From positions 1 to 20,752 of the IMG/VR virus record IMGVR_UViG_3300042475_002264: a DNA stretch of 20,752 nucleotides. One strand, 5' to 3'. Below are positions 12,423 to 18,817 of this stretch, piece after piece (within the stretch, counting starts at the first letter, position 1; each line of letters begins with the position of its first letter). The stretch is from a virus. A program made the translations under genes and the position numbers. The notes below the pieces were generated by a model that saw only the letters and a list, made by a program, of their open reading frames with translations, was not told the origin of the DNA and made no database searches.

Positions 12423-13703
12423 TCATTCATCACCGAACATAACCTTCTTACCCACAGGCGGAATGAAGTCACGGCGCTGAGTAACCATCCACAGGGTTGG
12501 GCTAGAAATGTTCCACTTGATGTCACCCTCTACATATCCATCGGTGAACACTAGGACACATTCAGCATTGAGCTTGTGCTTGTTTACATACTCACTGACA
12601 CATGAGACCTTAGTTCCGCCACCGCCCAAAGGCTTGAGCATCTTGGCAATGTCGGAGTAGTTGTCTTTAAACACTTGCTCACCATGCACCTCGGTATCCC
12701 ACCAAAGAACACGAACGACTTCGGGCTGACAGACCTCGCAAATTGAAACCAGTTCGGTAGCGAACTCGGTTATCTCTGCCCCACCTATCGAGCCTGATGT
12801 ATCGATGGCTACGATGATCTCGCCAATGCTCTCGTTCATCACGCTTGGCAGATAAATATCATTAGCCATCTGACGCTTGTTCATGCGACGCCATGTGAAC
12901 TCATCGTTACCCTTAGTCGATGAAGAGACGAACTCACGCAACGCATCACGCCAGTCAACCTTGGGTTCAAGTAAGTCGGAGATAACTCTAGGAATCTTCG
13001 CACCCATGCGACCTGCAAGCATCCCGCCTTCACGCAACGCTTTGTCGATGTCGTCTAAGATTTCCTTAGCTTCCTCGGCTGACACCTCACGGCCAATGAA
13101 GTCGTGTTCGTCTGCCTGAGAAATGTCATAGGTCTTGCCGTTGACTGTGACTGTATCTCCATCCATGTCATCGTCGTCGTTAGATTGTGTCCCACCCGAT
13201 GGTGGGGGATTACCTTGACCCTTACCGCCTTGACCTCCGCCACCGCCTTTCTTGGCGTGCTTCTTGAGATAGTTGTATACCTCACGCATAGACCAATCGT
13301 GGAACATCGGGTCATAGATCGCGCCATCGGGCAACTCGACAAGACGCTCGCTTGTTCCTGCAATAGTCCCATCAATGTTGGCGATGATGTCGTTCACAAC
13401 AAAGTCAGCCGCTAGGTTAGCCATCTTGCGGTTCTCCATAAACATGGCACGACCGAACACGACTTGCTTCAAGGCAACGTGGAGATTCTCATGGAGGATG
13501 AGACCACGCACCTTGCTCTCGCTGAGAATACTCTCCAAGAACTTGCGACCATACTTCTTGTTGACACCATCGGTGTATGCAGTAGGTACGCCTTCCTCTA
13601 CTGCGGATGTCCCCATCAACATAACGCCTGAGTACAGGGCAGTCTGTGGGTGCTTCATAAGCGCGATGTGTCCACGCTTGATTCGGGTTTCTTGCTTGCT
13701 CAT
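12423..13703 (-). CDS. VWA-like metallopeptidase protein (DUF2201 type, CobT/ViaA-like)
   Basis: This is 426 residues from the ATG at 13703 (MSKQETRIKRG; GGAG lies 6 nt upstream). The N-terminal domain contains HENLH (71-75), the HExxH zinc-peptidase motif, followed by NLAADFVVND, whose Asp may be a further zinc ligand, as in DUF2201 N-terminal domains. A Gly/Pro/Asp linker (about 152-180) leads to a VWA-like domain with the MIDAS IVAIDTSGSIGG (301-305), GGGGTKV (Thr364) and VFTDGY (Asp388). Proteins of this build pair with MoxR AAA+ ATPases, here encoded by the gene at 14025-15140. By analogy with RavA-ViaA and CobS-CobT the pair probably remodels or matures a target complex with metal dependence. 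Some annotations call such proteins cobaltochelatase-like, which the HExxH argues against. Confidence 0.88.
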   Translation of the reverse strand: MSKQETRIKRGHIALMKHPQTALYSGVMLMGTSAVEEGVPTAYTDGVNKKYGRKFLESILSESKVRGLILHENLHVALKQVVFGRAMFMENRKMANLAADFVVNDIIANIDGTIAGTSERLVELPDGAIYDPMFHDWSMREVYNYLKKHAKKGGGGGQGGKGQGNPPPSGGTQSNDDDDMDGDTVTVNGKTYDISQADEHDFIGREVSAEEAKEILDDIDKALREGGMLAGRMGAKIPRVISDLLEPKVDWRDALREFVSSSTKGNDEFTWRRMNKRQMANDIYLPSVMNESIGEIIVAIDTSGSIGGAEITEFATELVSICEVCQPEVVRVLWWDTEVHGEQVFKDNYSDIAKMLKPLGGGGTKVSCVSEYVNKHKLNAECVLVFTDGYVEGDIKWNISSPTLWMVTQRRDFIPPVGKKVMFGDE

Positions 13704-13792
13704 CATGGTCTCCAATAAAACAAATCTAACAATAAAACAATCATTCCTAACAGGAACAACACTCTCTCGAACTTCTCGGCTCTAGTAAGCAT
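13703..13792 (-). CDS. 29-residue membrane micro-protein between MoxR and VWA genes
   Basis: This short frame begins at the ATG at 13792, overlapping the preceding stop (TGATG) directly behind AAGGAGG, and ends overlapping the VWA gene start. It encodes MLTRAEKFER followed by a hydrophobic run (VLFLLGMIVLLLDLFYW) and RP: one short transmembrane helix with a charged head. Coupling on both sides and an excellent ribosome site support translation, but at this size the coding call is uncertain. It may help join the module to the inner membrane or simply couple translation. Confidence 0.45.
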   Translation of the reverse strand: MLTRAEKFERVLFLLGMIVLLLDLFYWRP

Positions 13793-13977
13793 CACACCTC
13801 CTTGAACTCGATGTAGTCATCGGTCTCGATAACTTGAATCTTGCCCTTGGCAATGCGTACCAACAACTCACTAGTAATGTGTTTATGTTGGCGGAACTTG
13901 CCGTTCACATAGCCGTAGCCAAGTGACGCAACGATAGCCCATGCCAATAGAAACAACTCAGCGATACTGAATGTCAT
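13792..13977 (-). CDS. 61-residue single-pass membrane protein of the MoxR-VWA module
   Basis: The start is set at the ATG at 13977 (MTFSIAELF) because GGAG lies 6 nt upstream; the ATG four codons earlier would place that site inside the gene. A hydrophobic segment at about 4-25 (SIAELFLLAWAIVASLGYGY) is followed by a basic cytoplasmic-type tail (NGKFRQHKHITSELLVRIAK) and an acidic end (VIETDDYIEF). The tail, with a short 'LLVRIAKGKIQVIE' strand-helix, could contact a soluble partner. It lies between the MoxR ATPase (ends 14025) and the VWA protein genes, with dyad b in the gap upstream. No named family recognised. Confidence 0.65.
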   Translation of the reverse strand: MTFSIAELFLLAWAIVASLGYGYVNGKFRQHKHITSELLVRIAKGKIQVIETDDYIEFKEV

Positions 13978-14000
13978 ATCAATCTCCATGTAAATAAGAA

Positions 14001-14016
14001 CCCACTGTGTCGTGGG
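14001..14016 (-). promoter_or_regulatory. Intergenic dyad b, CCCAC-N6-GTGGG
   Basis: A perfect 5-bp inverted repeat with 6-nt spacing lies between the MoxR stop (14025) and the small membrane protein start (13977). It matches seven other intergenic copies. In the minus-strand mRNA it would form a hairpin 24 nt before the start codon. Confidence 0.6.
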
Positions 14017-14024
14017 GTTAAGTT

Positions 14025-15140
14025 TTAGAACAACTCGTGGTTGTTCTTAGCCCACTCAGCGATCTTGGCATTGTTGCGAGCCAAGCGAATGGACTTCGTA
14101 TTGCGCATCATCATTGTGAAGAACACGCCTTGTACCTCGGATGAGGGAATACGCTCAACGAACGCCATGAACTTGGTCAGTTGGTCTTGCGTCTCCAATA
14201 CATCTACTGCCTGAAACATAATCATTAACTGCGCGCTGATGTCTCTCGGCATATCAATGCTCTCGGGTGCTTTGACGATGTCCTTCACATCGATCAATGA
14301 TTTCTCCATTGATATGAATGCCGCCATGTCTGCCGCGAATGACGCACCGACAGTACCAGCCAACGCCACCTTCGTGCCGTTCTCACCGATCGCATCACGA
14401 TTGCGCACGATCACATCGGCCTTCGCCAACGAACGAGGGGACACGAACGATAAGGTACTCATAGATGGTTTGAAGATGTATGGGTTATCGTTCTGATCAC
14501 CTGTGGTGTACGACGCCAAGCAACGAGGGAACATAGCCACCGATGCACGAATGACACGAGAGATACTATTCTCTGATGCCCATTGCAACCACTCGTTCAC
14601 ATTGGGTTTCGCCATGCGCATGATGCAAACACGATTACCTGCATGGGCAAGCATGGAGTCACCCACGCCATCACCTGCATTGTTCGATGTTGCAAAAACT
14701 AGAGACCCACGGGGCAGTGGCTTGTCACCCGCCATTCGCTCAAGAAACAACCTAGTGAAAACTACCTGCAATAGCTTAGGCGACTTCATGAACTCGTCAG
14801 CCAAGATAACCTTAGGCTTGGGGTCGTTCAAGTTGAAGAGGCTTGAGACGTAGTACTCAAGGGTTTGAGTCGCATGATTGGGAATAGTCATACCGATGTC
14901 TGACATATCCTTGACGGGGCAGTCGATGTAGATGTAGTCGTACTTGTCACCTGCGATGCTCATGCCATCGGCAGGGCTACGCCACTTGTCGCCATTGTCA
15001 GCGGCAATCATAGCCAACAGGGAAGTCTTGCCACAACCTGGTTCTGACTGAATGACAGGCGTGATCTCTGAAGCTATTAGGGGAATGATCTTACGCAGTT
15101 CGTTGATTGAAACTGTTTCGACTGTTTGAACTTTAGACAT
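14025..15140 (-). CDS. MoxR/CobS-like AAA+ ATPase
   Basis: This is a protein of 371 residues. It carries Walker A in SEPGCGKTSLLAMIA (Gly35-Ser40), Walker B KVILADEFMKSP (Asp115, Glu116), sensor 1 VFATSNNAGDG (Asn153-154) and a likely arginine finger region, DSMLAHAGNRVCIM (Arg170). The pattern 'DSMLAHAGNRV ... MAKPNVNEWLQWA' is typical of the MoxR and CobS branch (AAA_5), whose members act as ATP-driven chaperones for VWA-domain partners. The partner is very likely the VWA/metallopeptidase protein two small genes downstream. The ribosome site (AAAGAAAGTAATCAATC) is weak. It follows the 304-residue gene by 54 nt in the same P1-driven transcript. Confidence 0.9.
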   Translation of the reverse strand: MSKVQTVETVSINELRKIIPLIASEITPVIQSEPGCGKTSLLAMIAADNGDKWRSPADGMSIAGDKYDYIYIDCPVKDMSDIGMTIPNHATQTLEYYVSSLFNLNDPKPKVILADEFMKSPKLLQVVFTRLFLERMAGDKPLPRGSLVFATSNNAGDGVGDSMLAHAGNRVCIMRMAKPNVNEWLQWASENSISRVIRASVAMFPRCLASYTTGDQNDNPYIFKPSMSTLSFVSPRSLAKADVIVRNRDAIGENGTKVALAGTVGASFAADMAAFISMEKSLIDVKDIVKAPESIDMPRDISAQLMIMFQAVDVLETQDQLTKFMAFVERIPSSEVQGVFFTMMMRNTKSIRLARNNAKIAEWAKNNHELF

Positions 15141-15194
15141 GATTGATTACTTTCTTTACTGAGGTTGAACTGATAAAGTACTTATTGCCGCTCT

Positions 15195-16109
15195 TCATAC
15201 GCACTTGAATGCGCTGAACTTACCGAGGATGTCGTCGATATCCTCCTTCACTGCGTGACGCACCGCATCGGACTCACGAATGTCCTCTGCCGTTACACCA
15301 CTCAATGCTTTCTCTAGCGATGCCCGAGCCTCTTCCAGATCTGGATCACCGCTAAGATTGAAGCCCTTGAATGTATCGCACATTTCTTTGGCTTTCTGTA
15401 TGGTCGTGTCGTATATCTTACGCTTCTTGGTCTTGGTTTCGCCAGTGTTGTCATCGATGCCAACATCGTCTACACCACAGCAATGGCTGATCGATTTCAT
15501 AACTTCGATGAACCTTGTTTGTTGCTCCACCATGACGTGAGATACTATTTCCTGAGCTTGTTGACTGTATGTAGCAAACAAATCCTCAGCGATGTCTGAC
15601 GCTATGCCACATCTGAAATCCGACATGGGAACTTCCGATACAAAAAGCTGGACACCGAACTTAGATACCAGTTGCTCTTTAGCGGGGTAGTCATTGCGAT
15701 CGAACATATCGCCTTGCTTGAACGCCATGTCAGAGACAATGCTATCGTAGGCAAGGATGAAGTCGCCAAGCAGGGTGTTGAATGCCGCCTGATGTGCGTG
15801 ATACTCTTGCTTGAACTTGGGCATATCCACAGACGGCAATAAGTCCTGCGAGTTGTTCCATCTATAAGTTCTGCGCTTGACCCAGTTGTAGATAGTCTGC
15901 CGATAGTTGACGATCGCCTTGTGACGAGGGTGATCTGCCAAGAGGTTCTTGACGTAGCGGCCTGCGCTCTTGTCTGCATTCTTTGATGCAGTAACTTCAT
16001 TGCTGATACCACGGTCTTGCTTCGTCGCTGACCATACATTGACATCCACGCTCACGAGGACTGCTGATGAAGCAAGGCTGATGAGGTGATCGGGTTTATG
16101 TAATTCCAT
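15195..16109 (-). CDS. Third component of the MoxR-VWA module (DUF3150-like?)
   Basis: This is 304 residues from the ATG at 16109, supported by AAGGAGAGAGTT; the open frame continues upstream but there covers the leader dyad and is non-coding. The sequence is mainly helical: an early segment SSAVLVSVDVNVWSATKQD, a basic middle (YNWVKRRTYRWNNS), a Cys pair (SHCCGVDDVG) and a Lys-rich loop (ETKTKKRKIYDTT), then charged helices to the end. In plasmids and ICEs, CobS/MoxR and VWA genes are often accompanied by a protein with the same 'LVSVDVxxWSxxK' start, which I recall as DUF3150. I make that assignment from memory and gene order. It probably is a substrate, adaptor or scaffold for the ATPase. 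It is the first gene after promoter P1. Confidence 0.65.
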   Translation of the reverse strand: MELHKPDHLISLASSAVLVSVDVNVWSATKQDRGISNEVTASKNADKSAGRYVKNLLADHPRHKAIVNYRQTIYNWVKRRTYRWNNSQDLLPSVDMPKFKQEYHAHQAAFNTLLGDFILAYDSIVSDMAFKQGDMFDRNDYPAKEQLVSKFGVQLFVSEVPMSDFRCGIASDIAEDLFATYSQQAQEIVSHVMVEQQTRFIEVMKSISHCCGVDDVGIDDNTGETKTKKRKIYDTTIQKAKEMCDTFKGFNLSGDPDLEEARASLEKALSGVTAEDIRESDAVRHAVKEDIDDILGKFSAFKCV

Positions 16110-16136
16110 AACTCTCTCCTTTGGTTGAAAACAAAT

Positions 16137-16152
16137 CCCACTGATGCGTGGG
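16137..16152 (-). promoter_or_regulatory. Leader dyad c, CCCAC-N6-GTGGG, in the P1 leader
   Basis: A perfect dyad lies 28 nt before the start of the 304-residue gene and is flanked by the half-box CTAAATAG. It lies within the transcript from P1, so a 5'-UTR hairpin is expected. Leaders c and e share further bases after the dyad (TTTGTTT, CAACCAA, AAGGAGAGAG). Confidence 0.65.
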
Positions 16153-16197
16153 TTTCTAAATAGTGGGCTAGTTAAAAAACTCTTCCCACTAGCTATA

Positions 16198-16227
16198 AGT
16201 ATAACACAACTTGACCTTTGAGTCAAG
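16198..16227 (-). promoter_or_regulatory. Promoter P1 with CTTGAC-N6-GTCAAG operator-like dyad
   Basis: On the minus strand, -35 TTGACT (16221-16226), 17-nt spacer and -10 TATACT (16198-16203) form a near-consensus sigma70 promoter. A dyad CTTGAC-N6-GTCAAG (16210-16227) covers the -35 element and most of the spacer, so a bound repressor would block RNA polymerase. The predicted start is near 16191. It drives the 304-residue, MoxR, membrane and VWA genes. Promoter P2 is almost identical. Confidence 0.88.
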
Positions 16228-16248
16228 GGGTTTACTCAACTTTTTTTA

Positions 16249-16650
16249 TTACCAGTCTGTATGAATCTTTCGCTCGATCTGTATCCAGTGGTAACCATAC
16301 TCGCCATGCGCGCGCTCCTCTATGTCTCCTGACTCTTCTCCTACACGCAGGAACACAACGCCTAGTTTGCAGTGAAGTGCTTGCTTGTGGCACTCGCTCA
16401 CCCACTCCTCCGCTAGTTGCACCAACGCCATGTGACTCGCAACATCGGGGTAACTCTCGTACCACTTCACATCATCGGCAGTAAAGAAGAACATCTGCTT
16501 CATGTGGTCGATCTCCACCTCCGCTAATGCGATCTGGCACTTGGGGTTACTCTTGGCTTCCGCTAAGAATGTATAGAACGACTGCTCGTTGTTGGTATCG
16601 TGGTCATCCACGAACCGAATCGTGTATGCCACGTCTGATCTATAACCCAT
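16249..16650 (-). CDS. Hypothetical phage protein with MGYRSDV start
   Basis: This is a protein of 133 residues with ribosome site AAGGAGTATTTAA. The beginning MGYRSDVAYTIRF is shared by a widespread group of phage and bacterial small proteins of unknown function. The rest is mixed (LAEAKSNPKCQIALAEVEID, then MFFFTADDVKWYESYPDVAS) and ends GYHWIQIERKIHTDW. It is the last gene of the P2 operon. Promoter P1 lies immediately downstream of its stop, and no terminator is visible between them. Confidence 0.7.
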   Translation of the reverse strand: MGYRSDVAYTIRFVDDHDTNNEQSFYTFLAEAKSNPKCQIALAEVEIDHMKQMFFFTADDVKWYESYPDVASHMALVQLAEEWVSECHKQALHCKLGVVFLRVGEESGDIEERAHGEYGYHWIQIERKIHTDW

Positions 16651-16840
16651 TTAAATACTCCTTTTTTCTAAGCACTTCTAGTACCAATTCAAACTCGTCG
16701 GGGTAGCTACTTGCAAGACCACCAACGAACCATCTAAAGTCTGCGTCGGCTATTGCCTCTTCATAATCGCAAATGATCATTGTCTCTAAGATATACATCC
16801 ACGCTTCCATGACATCTTCACTTAGTAATATCTCGCTCAT
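16640..16840 (-). CDS. Small acidic hypothetical protein
   Basis: This is a protein of 66 residues, acidic and helical (LSEDVMEAWMYILETMIICD, then YEEAIADADFRWFVGGLASS, then FELVLEVLRKKEYL). No motif is recognised. Strong acidity and aromatic content would suit a protein-binding inhibitor, but that is only a guess. It overlaps both neighbours (ATGA upstream, 11 nt downstream). Confidence 0.6.
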   Translation of the reverse strand: MSEILLSEDVMEAWMYILETMIICDYEEAIADADFRWFVGGLASSYPDEFELVLEVLRKKEYLNGL

Positions 16841-17049
16841 CGGTGTAGCCCTCCCTTGTTGTTGATACCCTTGAGATCAGCCATGTCGGTGATCATCATG
16901 TAGTTGGACTTGTGCATAGGCACGACTGTGCGCACTGCGTCATGCGAGAGTTTCTCACCACATGGCATACAGTGTTTATAACCAAGCTTCCACCTCTCCG
17001 TGGCGTACTCGGTGTCGCAGTTGCGGCAGTGGGGTTTGTAGCTTTTCAT
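16837..17049 (-). CDS. Small zinc-ribbon protein
   Basis: This is a protein of 70 residues. Two Cys pairs, HCRNCDTEY (Cys8, Cys11) and KHCMPCGEK (Cys27, Cys30), form a Cx2C...Cx2C zinc ribbon in the N-terminal half, followed by a Met/Lys-rich segment (TVVPMHKSNYMMITDMADLK). Such small phage proteins often bind nucleic acid or the host RNA polymerase; neither is shown here. It is in the P2 operon, joined by ATGA overlaps on both sides. Confidence 0.65.
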   Translation of the reverse strand: MKSYKPHCRNCDTEYATERWKLGYKHCMPCGEKLSHDAVRTVVPMHKSNYMMITDMADLKGINNKGGLHR

Positions 17050-17315
17050 TTGATCAGCCCTTTCTCATACATTTGTTTCAGCATTGATGAATGGATAACT
17101 GAATACCCGCGCTTCACGCCTTCAATACTCATCCACTCAAGTTCATTGGTCAGGTCAAACTCACCTGCTGAGTAGCAACACCAATGCACCGCGATCTCAA
17201 ACGACTCTGATGAATCAAACCATTCACCCTCTGCATTGACACAACCATAGAAGTTGAACGGCTCGGCATTTCTGATGTTGGTAAACCTAGTGTTGAATTC
17301 CTCCCAAGTTTTCAT
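17046..17315 (-). CDS. Hypothetical protein, P2 operon
   Basis: This is a protein of 89 residues: MKTWEEFNTRFTNIRNAEPF, then acidic/aromatic stretches (AEGEWFDSSESFEIAVHWCC, then YSAGEFDLTNELEWMSIEGV) and a basic end (KQMYEKGLIK). It contains three cysteines without a metal-site spacing. No family recognised. It overlaps the next gene by ATGA at the start and at the end. Confidence 0.6.
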   Translation of the reverse strand: MKTWEEFNTRFTNIRNAEPFNFYGCVNAEGEWFDSSESFEIAVHWCCYSAGEFDLTNELEWMSIEGVKRGYSVIHSSMLKQMYEKGLIK

Positions 17316-17548
17316 TCTTCATCCTCCTGATATTTCACAAAGTCTTCTTCCTGCAATGGGGGCAATGTGATTGCCTCATTGACCATGTGCCATACATCCT
17401 TGAGGGACTCCATGTCCTCCGAACCTGTGCATGGTGCGCAGTAGGCGTAAGGGGTGTTGTCTTTGTTGTAATAAACTTCTTGCAGACAGTACCAATCCTC
17501 ACCGCCATTCTCGGACTTGGTGTTTACGATGCGATAGTTCCAGTGCAT
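17312..17548 (-). CDS. Small protein of the 'NYRIV ... EVYY' type
   Basis: This is a protein of 78 residues: MHWNYRIVNTKSENGGEDWY, then CLQEVYYNKDNTPYAYCAPC. The pattern NYR(I/V)V ... W..L.EVYY...G/N.P is one I recall from small conserved phage and bacterial proteins of unknown function that have a three-stranded sheet plus helix. The end is acidic (LPPLQEEDFVKYQEDEE). Ribosome site AGGAGAACTAATC. Confidence 0.65.
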   Translation of the reverse strand: MHWNYRIVNTKSENGGEDWYCLQEVYYNKDNTPYAYCAPCTGSEDMESLKDVWHMVNEAITLPPLQEEDFVKYQEDEE

Positions 17549-17550
17549 GA

Positions 17551-17799
17551 TTAGTTCTCCTCGTATGCGTGGGTTACTACACCCATAGTCTTGATGCGGT
17601 ACTTGTTCTCTTGTCCCTCGTACATGTCACCCTGCAAGCAAATGTGCATCTCGTACTCGGCAGTGTCCCGATGGTCATACAACGCCAAGGGCTTGCCGTT
17701 GCACAGAAGCAAGAACATCTTGCGTTCTGCTTGTTCGATCTGTTGCTTTGGGGCAACCTCTTTGATGTCGTCAAAGAAATGCGCTTTAACTTTTCCCAT
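17551..17799 (-). CDS. Hypothetical protein, P2 operon
   Basis: This is a protein of 82 residues with ribosome site AGGAGATCATT. A helix (DIKEVAPKQQIEQAERK) is followed by strands (MFLLLCNGKPLALYDHRDTA, then EYEMHICLQGDMYEG, then KYRIKTMGVVTHAYEEN). No motif is recognised. Dyad d lies 21 nt upstream of its start. It begins a subcluster separated from the first gene of the operon by 55 nt. Confidence 0.6.
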   Translation of the reverse strand: MGKVKAHFFDDIKEVAPKQQIEQAERKMFLLLCNGKPLALYDHRDTAEYEMHICLQGDMYEGQENKYRIKTMGVVTHAYEEN

Positions 17800-17819
17800 A
17801 ATGATCTCCTAGATAAAGA

Positions 17820-17835
17820 CCCACGCAGTGGTGGG
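17820..17835 (-). promoter_or_regulatory. Intergenic dyad d, CCCAC-N6-GTGGG
   Basis: A perfect dyad with 6-nt spacing lies between the genes at 17855 and 17799. Unlike c and e, no promoter precedes it, so if it acts it does so at the RNA level (processing, stability) or as a protein binding site inside the operon. Confidence 0.6.
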
Positions 17836-17854
17836 CCGTTGATGCAATGTGTGA

Positions 17855-18181
17855 TTAGATGATGTCGTAGCCTGTGAGATAGTTGAATGTATCAACCTCG
17901 TTCATAGGCTCGGTGATGGTCAACCCCTCGTACTCATCGTCAATATCTCCGAACTCATCGAAGCCATACTCACGATCAAGGAACTCAAGGTTCTGTGTGT
18001 GATATGTATCAACACGGCAGTCAGTGGCTAAATAGTCATCCACGCCATCGTGGGTGTTGACATTGCGTTGACGGGGTTTGGTCAGGCGCAAGGTTTTGCG
18101 CATGGGTCGGGGCAAAGCCTGCAACCATGCTGTTGGGTCTACCTGCTTCTCAGGTAATGCAGTCATAAATGAAACTATCAT
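17855..18181 (-). CDS. First gene of the P2 operon, acidic hypothetical protein
   Basis: This is 108 residues from the ATG at 18181, chosen because AAGGAGAGAGAA directly precedes it; the frame is open for 16 more codons into the leader. The start (MIVSFMTALPEKQVDPTAWL) is followed by a basic middle (PRPMRKTLRLTKPRQRNVNT) and an acidic C-terminal half (DREYGFDEFGDIDDEYEGLT). This charge split is common in early phage proteins that bind host targets. Being first after the strong promoter P2 suggests early, high expression. No family recognised. Confidence 0.65.
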   Translation of the reverse strand: MIVSFMTALPEKQVDPTAWLQALPRPMRKTLRLTKPRQRNVNTHDGVDDYLATDCRVDTYHTQNLEFLDREYGFDEFGDIDDEYEGLTITEPMNEVDTFNYLTGYDII

Positions 18182-18231
18182 TTCTCTCTCCTTGTGGTTC
18201 CTGCAAAGGACACCGATTGGTTGAAACAAAA

Positions 18232-18247
18232 CCCACGGATGCGTGGG
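18232..18247 (-). promoter_or_regulatory. Leader dyad e, CCCAC-N6-GTGGG, in the P2 leader
   Basis: A perfect dyad within the predicted P2 transcript, with CTAATTAG at 18251-18258. Leaders c and e are alike from promoter to ribosome site, suggesting duplication of a whole promoter-leader block. Confidence 0.65.
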
Positions 18248-18292
18248 ATGCTAATTAGGGTCGCTTGGTATCTACCTCCCGACCCAGACTCC

Positions 18293-18322
18293 AGTATAAC
18301 ATAACTTGACATATGAGTCAAG
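18293..18322 (-). promoter_or_regulatory. Promoter P2 with CTTGAC-N6-GTCAAG operator-like dyad
   Basis: On the minus strand, -35 TTGACT (18316-18321), 17-nt spacer and -10 TATACT (18293-18298). The dyad CTTGAC-N6-GTCAAG spans 18305-18322 in the same place as in P1. The predicted start is near 18286. It drives the small-gene operon 18181-16249, and transcription may continue into the P1 operon since no terminator separates them. Confidence 0.88.
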
Positions 18323-18352
18323 CAGTTAATAAAAAAAGTAGTTCGGAAACCT

Positions 18353-18703
18353 TGTTCTAATGTTCTGGTTTGTTCTATTTTTGAAACTATGCTTTTAGAA
18401 CGGGAATTGGGGGGTTTGGCGTAGCTAAGTCGTTGTTTTTATTATGTTTTATTTAATAAAATATATAAATGTTCTAATGTTCTACGGAAAAAGGGTATAT
18501 GCTCCTCTTTTTTGCGATTTTTGTGGTTATGGCTTTGCACAGGCTGAGAAGGTCTTGCTTGAACACTTTTTGCCAAAAACACCCATACCCTCCAAAAAAC
18601 GTAGAACATTAGAACAGAATGCTCGCAACCCGCATGGATACTCACTTTTTCTGTTCTATTACTAGTACACTAACGGCACTTTGTTCTACGGAAAAATAGA
18701 ACA
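18353..18703. repeat. Iteron-like array of TGTTCTA / TAGAACA
   Basis: Nine exact copies of one 7-mer lie in 351 nt. Direct copies start at 18353, 18371, 18470, 18478, 18652 and 18682; inverted copies start at 18602, 18610 and 18697. Partial copies lie at 18361 and 18396. Two pairs have 8-nt periodicity, and the pair at 18470-18486 is repeated inverted at 18600-18616 as a perfect 17-bp inverted repeat. Another dyad, TTGTTCTA...TAGAACAA, lies at 18681-18704. No supportable gene lies here. Such arrays are typical of replication origins bound by an initiator, or of multi-site operators. Confidence 0.75.
18436..18470. other. AT tract inside the iteron region, candidate DNA-unwinding element
   Basis: Thirty-five bases contain a single G (18446) and otherwise only A and T, including the dyad TTTTATT-T-AATAAAA. 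It abuts the iteron pair at 18470-18484. An AT tract beside iterons is the usual layout of a replication origin; it could also be an upstream promoter element. Confidence 0.55.
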
Positions 18704-18722
18704 AAACCAAAGCTCTATCATC

Positions 18723-18802
18723 TACCGTTTTCAGAATCGATACACGGTACAACTCCGCGGGCCTAGTACATCACACTAGCACTGTCATTTCTGAAAACGG
18801 TA
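18723..18802. repeat. 14-bp inverted repeat, TACCGTTTTCAGAA / TTCTGAAAACGGTA
   Basis: Perfect arms at 18723-18736 and 18789-18802 are separated by 52 nt that hold CCGCGG and a small CTAGT/ACTAG dyad. CGATAC or GCGATAC lies close to each arm. It lies between the iteron array and repeat unit f. It could be a protein-binding pair, part of the origin, or a recombination site. No coding potential is supportable. Confidence 0.6.
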
Positions 18803-18817
18803 AGCGATACAACGAAT

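Noticed and set aside
12423-15140. Cobaltochelatase CobS/CobT for vitamin B12 synthesis
   Set aside because: The ATPase resembles CobS, but the partner carries an HExxH motif and DUF2201-like layout, the CobN subunit is absent, and no cobalamin genes are present; a MoxR-VWA module fits better.
16110-16226. 39-codon upstream extension of the 304-residue gene
   Set aside because: It would translate the dyad c and run to the P1 -35 element; AAGGAG directly precedes the ATG at 16109.
18442-18665. Overlapping open frames on both strands inside the iteron region (67 residues on minus, 73 on plus)
   Set aside because: They have no ribosome site, composition follows the AT tract and iterons, and both cross the inverted repeats; the codons look like by-products of the repeats.
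18353-18703. CRISPR array
   Set aside because: Repeats are 7-8 nt in both orientations with irregular spacing, not 24-37-nt direct repeats with uniform spacers; no cas1 or cas2 nearby despite a Cas4-like nuclease.
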